From the NCBI GenBank assembly GCA_036374835.1, contig DASUTB010000009.1, positions 1 to 39,901 of the forward strand: DNA of 39,901 nucleotides. The letters are read 5' to 3'. The stretch is from DASUTB01 sp036374835 (lineage in GTDB: Bacteria > Actinomycetota > Actinomycetes > Jiangellales > Jiangellaceae). The notes below the pieces were generated by a model. It saw nothing but the letters and a program-made list of their open reading frames with translations. It did no database searches and was not told the DNA's origin. Numbering within the stretch: position 1 is the first letter of the stretch; each line of letters opens with the position of its first letter. Made by a program: the position numbers and the translations under genes. Below, piece by piece: positions 32,541 to 39,901 of the stretch.

Positions 32541-33030
32541 TCAGCTCCTCCCGAAGCGTTTGGACGAACCCCGCGGCCGCGCGTTCGACCTGGGCGAGAA
32601 CGTGAGCGAATCCGTCACGGCCACCGTAGTACGGATCCGGGACGTCGAGTTGCGACTCGTCCGCATCGGGATCAAACGATCGGAACATACGCAGCCGGGA
32701 AAGATCGGCATCGGCCGGTGCCAAGCGGCGCAGCGTCGCGTAGTTGTCCCGGTCCATGGCCAGGATGAGGTCGTACTTGTCGAACTCGTCGGCGGTGAAC
32801 TGGCGAGCACGGTGCTCGGTCGCGTCGAGGCCGCGTTCGTGCAGTGCGGCGACGGTTCGCGGGTCGGCAGGCTCGCCGACGTGCCAATCACCGGTGCCGG
32901 CGGACGTCACGGTCACGGCGTCGGCAAGGCCAGCCCGTTCGATGAGATGATCGAGCACCGCCGCGGCCATCGGCGACCGGCAGATATTGCCCAGACAGAC
33001 CACGCACACGTTCACACTGAGGTCCGTCAC
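32530..33030 (-). CDS. Low-molecular-weight protein tyrosine phosphatase
   Basis: 166-residue cysteine phosphatase. The P-loop CLGNICRS (Cys12 to Arg18) is intact, and the general-acid Asp is in VPDPYYGG near residue 130. It removes phosphate from tyrosine; targets in actinobacteria are often polysaccharide enzymes or unknown. GTG 33030 is the longest start with the right N-terminus. It is coupled to the fructosamine-kinase-like gene. Confidence 0.92.
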   Translation of the reverse strand: MTDLSVNVCVVCLGNICRSPMAAAVLDHLIERAGLADAVTVTSAGTGDWHVGEPADPRTVAALHERGLDATEHRARQFTADEFDKYDLILAMDRDNYATLRRLAPADADLSRLRMFRSFDPDADESQLDVPDPYYGGRDGFAHVLAQVERAAAGFVQTLREELSDR

Positions 33031-33094
33031 CGATCACACCGGCCACGCACGGCTCGCGATGGGCCGTGCTCGAGGTTCCGTGCCACCGGAGCGG

Positions 33095-33652
33095 TCAGTT
33101 GACACCTCGTGCCAACTCACCGACGGTGAGGGCGAGCTCGGTGGCCAGTTCGAACGCCCGGTCGTGGTGTGGGTTGCTGCGCATCCACATGCACACAGTC
33201 TGTACGACGGCACCCGCCCACGCGGGGTCGAGCGAGATGGCGTGACGCACTGTGACGGGTTGCGGATCTGGGGACGTGACGTCGTACCACTGCCCTTGTA
33301 CGAAGCCGAGCAGCGGGTAGCCGTCCGCATCGTCGTAGACCACGTCGTACTCGCGACCGCCGAGCAGGCTGTCGTACCACGCACGGTTGCCCGTGTTGGT
33401 GGCGTCCTGCGGCGGCGGCGTGTGCGGGCTCGACGGTTGCGCCGTGGACGGGCGGCCCGGTGCGATGAGTGGCTCCGGTGACGGTGGGGTGCTCACCCCG
33501 GTCGGCGTCAGCGGGGACGCGGTCAGCGGCGGGACGGACACTGTCGACGGCGCCGGTAACGCGGTCCGGGACGGCGCCGGACGCGGGCGCACGTTGTCCG
33601 CTGGTGGACGTTCGGTCAGCACAGACCCGACGGCTCGAAAACCGCTTGCCAT
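33095..33652 (-). CDS. Proline-rich hypothetical protein
   Basis: 185 residues from ATG 33652 (AGGGTG about 8 nt upstream). The first 90 residues are Pro/Ser/Thr-rich and probably disordered (TPTGVSTPPSPEP, SSPHTPPPQDA). The last 95 form a compact domain with an acidic strand (REYDVVYDDADGYPLLGFVQGQWYDV, in pieces), a tryptophan-rich middle and a final helical hairpin (RAFELATELALTVGELARG). There is no signal peptide or membrane segment. I do not recognise a family. It precedes the phosphatase gene on the same strand by 64 nt. Confidence 0.7.
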   Translation of the reverse strand: MASGFRAVGSVLTERPPADNVRPRPAPSRTALPAPSTVSVPPLTASPLTPTGVSTPPSPEPLIAPGRPSTAQPSSPHTPPPQDATNTGNRAWYDSLLGGREYDVVYDDADGYPLLGFVQGQWYDVTSPDPQPVTVRHAISLDPAWAGAVVQTVCMWMRSNPHHDRAFELATELALTVGELARGVN

Positions 33653-33811
33653 GGTGTGATCACCCTGCCCTGCAAATTGCGTGCGGGCACGCCGACCCCC
33701 GTCTCGGTCGTGCAGGTAGTCAGCAACAAGATAAGGCAATCGTGACAATCTGTGAAGCCCCAATTTCCGCTGTTACCAACCCGTAGCTTCCCGGCAATAC
33801 GGGCGCAGTGG

Positions 33812-34186
33812 CTAATTTGGGAGCAAGATGTTCAGAAGCCAGCTCACGAAAGTCACGACCAGAGCGCCGAGCAGTGCGGCGGGCCAGAAGCCGTCGACGT
33901 GGAACGGGACGTCCAACAGCCCGGCCAACCACGAGGTCAGCCACAGCATGAGCGCGTTGACGACGAACGTGAACAACCCGAGCGTCAGTAGGTAGGCCGG
34001 GAGTGAGAGTAACTTCACTATCGGCCGGACCACTGTGTTGACGACACCGAAGATGGCCGCGACCACGATGAGAGTGATCACTTGTTCCCCGGTCGAGGCG
34101 GACTCGATCTCGACGCCGTCGACGAGGACGGCGGCGACCCAGAGCGCGATGGCATTGACGATGAGACGGACGATTAGCGAAAGCAC
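33812..34186 (-). CDS. Small 4-TM membrane protein, phage-holin-like family (PF04020)
   Basis: 124-residue membrane protein with four helices: VRLIVNAIALWVAAVLV, VITLIVVAAIFGVVNTVV, LLTLGLFTFVVNALMLWL and ALLGALVVTFVSWLLNILL. The motif VRPIVKLLSLPAYLLTLGLF is the family mark. Function is unknown; despite the holin label the gene is chromosomal and not phage-linked. The start is fixed by a leaderless -10 box. Confidence 0.88.
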   Translation of the reverse strand: MLSLIVRLIVNAIALWVAAVLVDGVEIESASTGEQVITLIVVAAIFGVVNTVVRPIVKLLSLPAYLLTLGLFTFVVNALMLWLTSWLAGLLDVPFHVDGFWPAALLGALVVTFVSWLLNILLPN

Positions 34187-34193
34187 GGGCGTG

Positions 34194-34199
34194 ATACTA
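34194..34199 (-). promoter_or_regulatory. -10 box of a leaderless promoter (4-TM protein)
   Basis: On the minus strand TAGTAT ends 7 nt before the GTG at 34186. There is no ribosome-binding site. Confidence 0.6.
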
Positions 34200-34252
34200 G
34201 CGGCTATGGGCGGTGCCGGGTACCGGCAGGCGACGATCAGTCTCCCGATGGC

Positions 34253-34258
34253 TAGGGT
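34253..34258 (+). promoter_or_regulatory. -10 box of a leaderless promoter (aminotransferase)
   Basis: TAGGGT ends 6 nt before the ATG at 34265, with no Shine-Dalgarno. The divergent 4-TM gene is leaderless as well, so 78 nt hold both promoters. Confidence 0.55.
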
Positions 34259-34264
34259 TGCGTC

Positions 34265-35347
34265 ATGGAGAGCCCGAAGATGCCCCGCCTGCGTGCCGCG
34301 CTCGACGACCTGCCGTCTTACCGCCCGGGCAAGCCGGCTGCGCCGGGCAGCGACCGGCCGATGTACAAGGTGTCGTCCAACGAGAATCCGTACCCACCGC
34401 TACCGGGGGTGCTCGAGGCGGCGGTAGAAGCGGCCGGGACGATGAACCGCTATCCGGACATGTTCGCCACCGGCCTTGTCCAGGCACTGTCGGAACGGTT
34501 CGAGGTGCCGGCCGCGCATCTGGCCACCGGCACGGGCAGCGTCGGCGTGCTGCAGCAGGTGATCCAGGCAACCGCGGCCGAGGGCGACGAGGTCGTCTAT
34601 GCGTGGCGTTCCTTCGAGGCCTATCCCATCGTCGTCGGCATCTCGGGTGCGACGTCCGTCCGGGTCCCGCTGGATGGCGATGCGCGACACGATCTACCGG
34701 CGATGGCGGACGCGATCACCGATCGCACCCGGCTGGTGCTGGTTTGTTCCCCGAACAATCCCACCGGTCCGGCGGTGCACGACGCGGAGATGCGCGAATT
34801 CCTCGACCGGGTCCCGTCAGACCTGCTGGTCGTGCTTGACGAGGCGTACAAGGAATTCGTCCGCGACCCCGACGCCGTCGACGGCATGTCGATCTACCGG
34901 GACTACCCGAACGTCTGCGTTCTGCGGACCTTCTCCAAGGCCTATGGCCTCGCCGGGCTCCGTGTCGGCTTCGCGATCGCGCATGACGCAGTTGCGGATG
35001 CATTGCGAAAGACGGCCGTCCCGTTCGGTGTTTCAGGTGTGGCCCAGCGCGCTGCCGTCGAGTCGCTGAAATACGAGGAAGCCCTGCTCGAGCGGGTCGA
35101 GAATCTGGTGCAAGAACGCAGACGTGTTACAGCGGCGCTGCGTGATCACGGTTGGGACGTTCCCCACACTGAGGCAAACTTCGTGTGGTTCGGCACCGGT
35201 GAACGTACGAATGAGTTTGCCGCGAGATGCGAGGAAGCAGGCATAGTCGTCCGGCCGTTCAGCGGTGAGGGATGCCGTGTGACAATCGCTGAGACTGACG
35301 CGAATGATCACCTTATCAAAGTGGCCGCCGCCTGGGAAAAGTCTTGA
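34265..35347 (+). CDS. Histidinol-phosphate/aromatic aminotransferase (HisC/Pat)
   Basis: 360-residue PLP-dependent class I/II aminotransferase. Marks are SSNENPYPPLP at the N-terminus, GTGSVGVLQQ (PLP phosphate), SPNNPTG, LDEAYKEF with the PLP-ring Asp, the Schiff-base lysine in TFSKAYGLAGLRVG and a C-terminal Arg in CRVTIA. It could make histidinol phosphate or act on phenylpyruvate (Pat); the single-gene setting away from a his operon favours Pat, but this is not proved. Confidence 0.9.
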   Translation: MESPKMPRLRAALDDLPSYRPGKPAAPGSDRPMYKVSSNENPYPPLPGVLEAAVEAAGTMNRYPDMFATGLVQALSERFEVPAAHLATGTGSVGVLQQVIQATAAEGDEVVYAWRSFEAYPIVVGISGATSVRVPLDGDARHDLPAMADAITDRTRLVLVCSPNNPTGPAVHDAEMREFLDRVPSDLLVVLDEAYKEFVRDPDAVDGMSIYRDYPNVCVLRTFSKAYGLAGLRVGFAIAHDAVADALRKTAVPFGVSGVAQRAAVESLKYEEALLERVENLVQERRRVTAALRDHGWDVPHTEANFVWFGTGERTNEFAARCEEAGIVVRPFSGEGCRVTIAETDANDHLIKVAAAWEKS

Positions 35348-35569
35348 GTGCTTCGCGCCGTGGCGATGTCCTCGAGTAGTACGAACGCGCCGATCAGCAC
35401 GGGTGAACGGCAGCACACCCCGAAGTAGCTCCGAACTGGCGGGAAGTCGTACAACCGCGCCGGCCCTGGCCCGACTTTGCTACGTCATAGCTGCAATTAG
35501 GGCACGGTTCAGATAGATCCCTGGTGAAAGGGCTAGCGCAAATCTAACGCTCGTAGTGGAATAGCCTGC
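35348..35569. other. 222-nt gap before the XRE-TPR regulator
   Basis: I find no gene here. The last 110 nt are less GC-rich than the surroundings and end in GGAATAGCCTGC just before the ATG, which may carry the promoter and any autoregulatory operator. Confidence 0.4.
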
Positions 35570-36928
35570 ATGGCTGATCGACGCGCAAATGCGCCCGAAG
35601 ATCTCGGGGATGTTGAGGAGGCGGCACCTGCCATTGGACGCAGGATTCAAATCCGCCGTCTCAAACTAGGACTGACTCAGGCGGAAGTGGCTGCCGGCAT
35701 GCTCTCACCGAGTTACTTATCGCTGGTGGAGAGCGGTCGGCGCCAACCGGCCGAATCCGCCCTTGAACACATCGCCAATCAACTCGGCGTCGACGCGGGT
35801 TACCTGCGTGACGGCATCGATGCCGAAGCGCGCCGCCGGGCCCGGCTCGGCCTCGGCCAGGCCGAGGTCGCATTGCAGCGAGGTGCCTACCCCGACGCGC
35901 ACAAGCGTTTCGTCGCCCTCGAGGTCGACCCCGGCCTCACCGACGAGCAGCAGCGCCAGGCCAGGCTCGGGCGGGCGCGCGCCGCACAGGGGATGGGTGA
36001 CCTCGACGAGGCCATCGAGATCTTGCGCGAGCAATGGGCAGCCGCGCTGCGTGACCCGGCCGTCAACCCCTGGCTCGACGTGGCGACGGCACTCGCGCGT
36101 TGCTACAGCACGGCCGGTGACATCGATCTCGCCGTTCAGGTCGGTGAACGGGCGATGCAGGACGCCGTCGAGCTTGGCCTCGGCGCGAGTGTGGAGTACA
36201 TCCGGCTCGGACGCACGGTGTTGGACGCGTATCACGACCGGGGCGACCTCGCCGCTGCGTCCAGGTTGGCAGCTGACCTCGTGGCGCGGGCTGATGAGGC
36301 CGGGTCGGCGTCTGCTCGCGGCGCCGCGTATGCGACTGCCGCAGCCATCGCCGAGTCGCGTGGCCAGATCGCCCAGGCGTTGTCGCTCACCGACCGCGCG
36401 CTAGCGCTGCTCGGGGATGGTGACGACCAGCGTGAGATCGACCGCTTGCGGGTCGTTCATGCCGGGCTGTTGCTGGAGCAGGACCCGTCGAACGCCGCCC
36501 GAGCGCTCCAGCTCGTCGACGATGTGTATGCCGGGCTGTCCGACGGCGACCCGACGGCCGAGCAGGATGCCGTCGAACTGACCCGGTGCGAGACCGAACG
36601 GGCGCGGGCCCTACTCGCACTCGACCGGTGCGGAGCGGCGCGGTCCGCGGCCGAGCACGCGGTGGCGCGGCTCGACGGCCACCCGCGACCGGAAGGCGTC
36701 CGAGCGAGGGTCATGTTCGCCCGTACCCTGTTCGCGTGCGGCGAGCCGACAGAGTGCCTTGACCAGTGCAAGCAGAGCGCCGCTGCGCTCGGCGAGTTGG
36801 GAAACGGCCGGGCGACCGCCGCCGGTTGGCGTGAGCTGGGGAGCCTGTACCGCGACGCGGGCCATGCCGGCGAGGCGCTCGACGCATACGAGCGTGCCCT
36901 AGCAGCAGCGCGCATCCCCAGCCGTTAA
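35570..36928 (+). CDS. XRE-type HTH regulator with TPR domain
   Basis: 452 residues. An XRE helix-turn-helix occupies about 22-78 (GRRIQIRRLKLGLTQAEVA, YLSLVESGRRQPAESALEHIANQLGV) and is followed by tetratricopeptide-like helical repeats to the end (EVALQRGAYPDAHKRFVAL, ARARGMGDLDEAIEIL-type, WRELGSLYRDAGHAGEALDAYERAL). This is the layout of quorum- or peptide-responsive (Rgg/PlcR-like) and other actinobacterial regulators. No signalling-peptide gene is adjacent. The stop is 4 nt before the large palindrome. Confidence 0.9.
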   Translation: MADRRANAPEDLGDVEEAAPAIGRRIQIRRLKLGLTQAEVAAGMLSPSYLSLVESGRRQPAESALEHIANQLGVDAGYLRDGIDAEARRRARLGLGQAEVALQRGAYPDAHKRFVALEVDPGLTDEQQRQARLGRARAAQGMGDLDEAIEILREQWAAALRDPAVNPWLDVATALARCYSTAGDIDLAVQVGERAMQDAVELGLGASVEYIRLGRTVLDAYHDRGDLAAASRLAADLVARADEAGSASARGAAYATAAAIAESRGQIAQALSLTDRALALLGDGDDQREIDRLRVVHAGLLLEQDPSNAARALQLVDDVYAGLSDGDPTAEQDAVELTRCETERARALLALDRCGAARSAAEHAVARLDGHPRPEGVRARVMFARTLFACGEPTECLDQCKQSAAALGELGNGRATAAGWRELGSLYRDAGHAGEALDAYERALAAARIPSR

Positions 36929-36931
36929 TCA

Positions 36932-37019
36932 GAATGACCATGTTTGGCACCGAATTCCGTGCCAAACATGGCATTCAGACGTCGTTTGGCACGGAATTCG
37001 GTGCCAAACATGGTCATTC
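36932..37019. repeat. Nested palindrome with perfect 36-bp arms between convergent genes
   Basis: 36932-36967 and 36984-37019 are exact reverse complements of 36 bp around a 16-nt spacer. Each arm also contains an internal near-palindrome, GTTTGGCAC-CGAATTCC-GTGCCAAAC, so the whole can also be read as two direct units (from 36942 and 36984) ending in CCAAACATGG(T)CATTC. It lies between the regulator stop and the thioesterase stop and probably ends both transcripts. It shares the GAATGACCA edge with family B. Confidence 0.9.
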
Positions 37020-37022
37020 GAG

Positions 37023-37820
37023 TCAGGTGACGCGGACGCGGGCGATCTGCCGCGACTGGGCAACGAGGTCGCCGTTGGCGTCGTACACCTCGGCCTCCTC
37101 GTCGAACCAGTCGTCGCGGACGAGCCTTCCCCGCAGATGGACGGTGAGCCATCCGGCAGCCGGCAACGCCCGCGTCAGCAGCGAGAGCTGTACGGTCGGT
37201 GCCCAGCCGAGCCTGCCGAGACCGAAAACGGTCGGCGGCAGTGCGTCCACCGCAAGGGCGAGCACGTACGGATCGGGCTGGGTGCCGTCCGCGAGCCGGA
37301 CATGGCCGCGCATCGCGAGCTGACCGGCGGGATGCCCGGAGAACCAGCCGAGCGTTTGCGGATCGAGCCGCACCTCCACATGTTCGAGCAGGCTGACGTG
37401 TGTTCCGTCCGGCAGGTCCACGTTGGCTTCCACGCAGTCGTCGATGTGCGCGACCGGCTCGGGCGACGGGCCGCTCCACTCCGGGACGGATCGCGCATCG
37501 AGCGCACCCATCGTGACGGTCAGATCCACAAGCGGACGATCCTCCTGGCGCAGCGTGGCGTGGAGTGTGCTCGTCGTTCGACCGACGCGGTACGGCTCCA
37601 CCACGACCGTGGCCGGCCCTGGAGACGGCGGCATCATGAAGTGCGCACTCGTCGCGATCGGATGCGGGTGGCTGGACTCGGCAGTCGTGGCCCGCAGCAT
37701 CGACGCCAGCAGGTAGCCACCATTGGGTACCTGATTGACCGACCACGTGCCGTCGATCTCCGTCTCGTAGATTCCGGGCTCGAGAGCCGTCACGCTGGTC
37801 GCCTTGTTGAAATCGCCCAC
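37023..37820 (-). CDS. TesB-like acyl-CoA thioesterase family protein
   Basis: 265-residue double-hotdog protein of the thioesterase-like superfamily (PF13622 type). Marks are SVNQVPNGGYLLASMLRAT at the hotdog start, HPIATSAHFMMPPSPGPATVVVE, and the second hotdog with WLTVHLRGRLVRDDWFDEEAEVYDANGDLVAQSRQIARV (in pieces). It probably hydrolyses an acyl-CoA. The GTG at 37820 has AAGG 7 nt upstream. It is divergent from the 2-oxoacid dehydrogenase operon. Confidence 0.85.
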   Translation of the reverse strand: MGDFNKATSVTALEPGIYETEIDGTWSVNQVPNGGYLLASMLRATTAESSHPHPIATSAHFMMPPSPGPATVVVEPYRVGRTTSTLHATLRQEDRPLVDLTVTMGALDARSVPEWSGPSPEPVAHIDDCVEANVDLPDGTHVSLLEHVEVRLDPQTLGWFSGHPAGQLAMRGHVRLADGTQPDPYVLALAVDALPPTVFGLGRLGWAPTVQLSLLTRALPAAGWLTVHLRGRLVRDDWFDEEAEVYDANGDLVAQSRQIARVRVT

Positions 37821-37900
37821 GCAGAGACCTTAAACCGTCGATGATCGACTTGGCGAGAGTATCGGCCCGTTTGGCCGACCTTGGCGCAAAGCCGCTACCG

Positions 37901-37906
37901 TACTAT
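37901..37906 (+). promoter_or_regulatory. Possible -10 box of the 2-oxoacid dehydrogenase operon
   Basis: TACTAT fits the TAnnnT pattern, about 135 nt before the E1 alpha start. The gap of 221 nt before E1 alpha otherwise shows no gene that I can support. Confidence 0.4.
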
Positions 37907-38041
37907 GCAGATGCAATCCGCGATCCGTCGCGGCAAAACAGCCCGGGACGACCACCCCAATCGTACGCCGGGCGGCCAACAACACGCGACGACTGGCTGC
38001 GGCGGAGATCCCGCCCGAGCCCGTGACGTGAAGGAGAGCCT

Positions 38042-39217
38042 ATGACGGCCGGTACCCGCCGCACGGCACCAGCGAAGTCCGGGACGAAGACGACGAAGAG
38101 GGCAAAAAAGGATGAACCCGAACTCGTCCAATTGCTCAACCCCGAGGGTGAGCGCGTCCCGCATCCCGAGTACGACCCTCTGATCGAGGACATCACCGAC
38201 GAGGACGTCCGCGGCTTCTACCGCGACCTGGTCCTCTCGCGCCGGGTGGACACCGAAGCCGTGGCGCTACAGCGGCACGGCGAGCTCGGTCTATGGGCCT
38301 CGCTGCTCGGCCAGGAGGCGGCCCAGGTCGGTTCTGCTCGGGCGCTGCGGCCGCAGGACCACGTCTTCCCGACGTATCGCGAGCACGGAGTCGCGTGGTG
38401 CCGGGGCGTCGACCCGGGTCTGCTGCTCGGTCTGTTCCGCGGTGTCGATCAGGGCAGCTGGGATCCGCGCGAGAACAACTTCCATCTCTATACGATTGTG
38501 GTCGGCGCTCAGACGCTGCACGCCACCGGCTACGCGATGGGCATTCAACGCGACGGCGCGCTGGGCACTGGAGACCCCGACCGCGACGCCGCGGTCATCG
38601 CGTACTTCGGCGACGGCGCATCAAGCCAGGGCGACGTCAACGAGGCATTCATCTGGGCCAGCGTCTTCAACGCGCCGGTCGTGTTCTTCTGCCAGAACAA
38701 CCAGTGGGCGATCTCCGAGCCGCTGGAGCGACAGTCCCGCGTCCCGCTGTACAAGCGCGCCGCCGGTTTCGGATTCCCAGGCGTGCGGGTGGACGGCAAC
38801 GACGTGCTCGGTTGCCTCGCGGTCACCCGGCAGGCGATGAGGCGTGCCCGCGAAGGTGAAGGGCCGACGATGATCGAGGCCTTCACCTATCGCATGGGTG
38901 CGCACACCACGACCGACGATCCGACTCGGTACCGCGCGGCCGATGAGCTCGAGCATTGGAAGCTCAAGGACCCCATCGAGCGGGTCAAGGCGTACCTGAC
39001 CCGGACCGACGCCGCGGATGCGGACTTCTTCAGCTCGATCGACGACGAGGCCGAGGAACTGGCCGACCACCTGCGCAAGTACTGCCGCTCGCTGCCAGAT
39101 CCGGAGCCGACGTCCATGTTCGAACACGTCTATACCGAGCCGACGCCGAACCTCGTCGCCCAGCGCGAATTCATGGCCACCTATCTGGATTCGTTCGCCG
39201 AGGAGGTGGCGCAATGA
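38042..39217 (+). CDS. 2-oxoacid dehydrogenase E1 component, alpha subunit (BkdA/PdhA type)
   Basis: 391-residue thiamine-pyrophosphate enzyme subunit that decarboxylates a 2-oxo acid for the E1-E2-E3 complex. The TPP motif is GDGASSQGDVNEAF (190-203) ending in QNN (218-220), and the phosphorylation-loop region YRMGAHTTTDDPTRY is near 289-303. The basic, disordered N-terminus (RRTAPAKSGTKTTKRAKK) is longer than in many relatives. AAGGAGAG lies 5 nt before the ATG. The fused TPR/thioesterase context and the E1 alpha/E1 beta layout resemble branched-chain (Bkd) complexes, but pyruvate cannot be excluded. Confidence 0.93.
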   Translation: MTAGTRRTAPAKSGTKTTKRAKKDEPELVQLLNPEGERVPHPEYDPLIEDITDEDVRGFYRDLVLSRRVDTEAVALQRHGELGLWASLLGQEAAQVGSARALRPQDHVFPTYREHGVAWCRGVDPGLLLGLFRGVDQGSWDPRENNFHLYTIVVGAQTLHATGYAMGIQRDGALGTGDPDRDAAVIAYFGDGASSQGDVNEAFIWASVFNAPVVFFCQNNQWAISEPLERQSRVPLYKRAAGFGFPGVRVDGNDVLGCLAVTRQAMRRAREGEGPTMIEAFTYRMGAHTTTDDPTRYRAADELEHWKLKDPIERVKAYLTRTDAADADFFSSIDDEAEELADHLRKYCRSLPDPEPTSMFEHVYTEPTPNLVAQREFMATYLDSFAEEVAQ

Positions 39218-39901
39218 GTGCGGAGAGCAAGCCGATGCCGCTGGGTCAGGCGCTCAACGCCGGCCTGCGGCGGGCGATGGAGGAGAACGACAAGGTCCTG
39301 GTGATGGGCGAGGACGTCGGCAAGCTCGGCGGGGTATTCCGCATCACCGACGGCTTGCAGAAGGATTTCGGCGAGGACCGCGTGATCGACACGCCGCTGG
39401 CCGAGTCCGGGATCATCGGGACGGCGGTCGGACTCGCGCTGCGCGGCTACCGGCCGGTGTGCGAGATCCAGTTCGATGGGTTCGTCTTTCCGGCCTATGA
39501 CCAGATCGTCTCGCAGGTCGCCAAGATGCACTACCGCTCCGGTGGCAAGCTGCGGGTGCCGATCGTCATCCGGATCCCGTACGGCGGCGGCATCGGCGCG
39601 GTGGAGCACCACTCCGAGTCGCCGGAGGCCTACTTCGCCCACACCGCCGGTCTCAAGGTCGTCGCCTGCGCCAACCCGCAGGACGCGTACTGGATGATCC
39701 AGCAGGCGATCGTGTCGGACGACCCGATCATCTTCCTGGAGCCCAAGCGGCGCTACTGGGAGAAGGGCGCCGTCGACACCGGCGGGGCACCGGCGATCCC
39801 GCTCCACGCCTCCAACGTGGTACGCGAGGGGACCGATGTCACGGTCCTCGCATACGGGCCGATGGTCCGCACCGCCCTCGACGCCGCGAAGGCGGCCGAG
39901 G
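39214..39901 (+). CDS. 2-oxoacid dehydrogenase E1 component, beta subunit (3' end cut by window)
   Basis: 229 codons are visible. It pairs with E1 alpha to form the TPP site: VLVMGEDVGKLGGVFRITDGL, the TPP-contact stretch DTPLAESGIIGTAVGLALRG, QFDGFVFPAYDQI and GGGIGAVEHHSESPEAYFAH are all typical. ATG 39214 overlaps the E1 alpha stop as ATGA, and AGGAGG lies about 7 nt upstream, so the two subunits are translationally coupled. The C-terminal third lies beyond the window; E2 is expected next. Confidence 0.95.
   Translation, partial: MSAESKPMPLGQALNAGLRRAMEENDKVLVMGEDVGKLGGVFRITDGLQKDFGEDRVIDTPLAESGIIGTAVGLALRGYRPVCEIQFDGFVFPAYDQIVSQVAKMHYRSGGKLRVPIVIRIPYGGGIGAVEHHSESPEAYFAHTAGLKVVACANPQDAYWMIQQAIVSDDPIIFLEPKRRYWEKGAVDTGGAPAIPLHASNVVREGTDVTVLAYGPMVRTALDAAKAAE

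Noticed and set aside
35301..35316. GCGAATGATCACCTTA inside the aminotransferase gene, similar to family B edges
   Set aside because: It is within conserved coding sequence (ETDANDHLIKVAAAW), and similarity stops after about 12 bp, so it is most likely chance.
36925..37746. 273-codon minus-strand ORF across the palindrome
   Set aside because: It is the shadow of the thioesterase in another frame, and its repeated C-terminal phrase simply translates the palindrome.

Overview
This is a high-GC, gene-dense, mostly chromosomal-core window. It points to an actinobacterium (Actinomycetota). The signs are strong third-position GC bias, frequent GTG/TTG starts, a HAIR-type HspR operator before clpB, several leaderless genes with a TAnnnT -10 box 6-8 nt before the start codon, and the neighbour pair fba-purA. 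A filamentous or Jiangella-like lineage is only a guess from gene content. I see no rRNA, tRNA, CRISPR array, prophage or transposase.

Layout. 1-3.1 kb: a leftward FAD-linked oxidase (cut by the window edge), a possible 21-codon leader peptide before a RIO-type kinase, and a convergent lipoprotein. 3.1-9.7 kb: HspR-controlled clpB, a small conserved-type protein, an SDR oxidoreductase, an AbiEi-like/DUF559 gene bracketed by two direct copies of a dispersed repeat, an orphan pyrE-like phosphoribosyltransferase and a TrmH/SpoU RNA methyltransferase. 9.7-16.8 kb: one leftward operon, livF-livG-acyl-CoA synthetase-livH-livM-livK, with overlapping junctions and ending in a perfect 30-bp palindrome; it looks like uptake plus CoA activation of an organic acid or amino-acid-like substrate. 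17-19 kb: a SIS-domain sugar-phosphate enzyme divergent from a GntR/UTRA regulator. 19-23.1 kb: a CSD-like small protein, a membrane protein, class II aldolase (fba) and adenylosuccinate synthase (purA).

23.1-29.7 kb: an SH3b plus M15-like cell-wall peptidase, a pirin, a membrane protein co-transcribed with an ECF sigma factor, a MerR regulator behind a serine beta-lactamase-family hydrolase, and a glyoxalase-like protein whose promoter region carries an IdeR/DmdR-like iron box. 29.7-34.2 kb: a two-gene ABC-2 exporter, fructosamine-kinase-like and low-molecular-weight tyrosine phosphatase genes (overlapping), a Pro-rich hypothetical and a 4-TM membrane protein. 34.2-39.9 kb: an HisC/Pat-type aminotransferase, an XRE-TPR regulator, a TesB-like thioesterase, and the start of a 2-oxoacid dehydrogenase operon (E1 alpha, E1 beta cut by the window edge).

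The most unusual content is intergenic. At least three families of short repeats begin with TGATCA, TGACCA or TGATCACGT and sit directly at gene 3' ends, several times supplying the stop codon. Family A (about 62 bp) has three copies, two of which flank the DUF559 gene in the same orientation. Family B (about 100 bp) has five copies. Family C has two. A nested 36-bp-arm palindrome (36932-37019) shares the same GAATGACCA edge. These do not match any element I can name.
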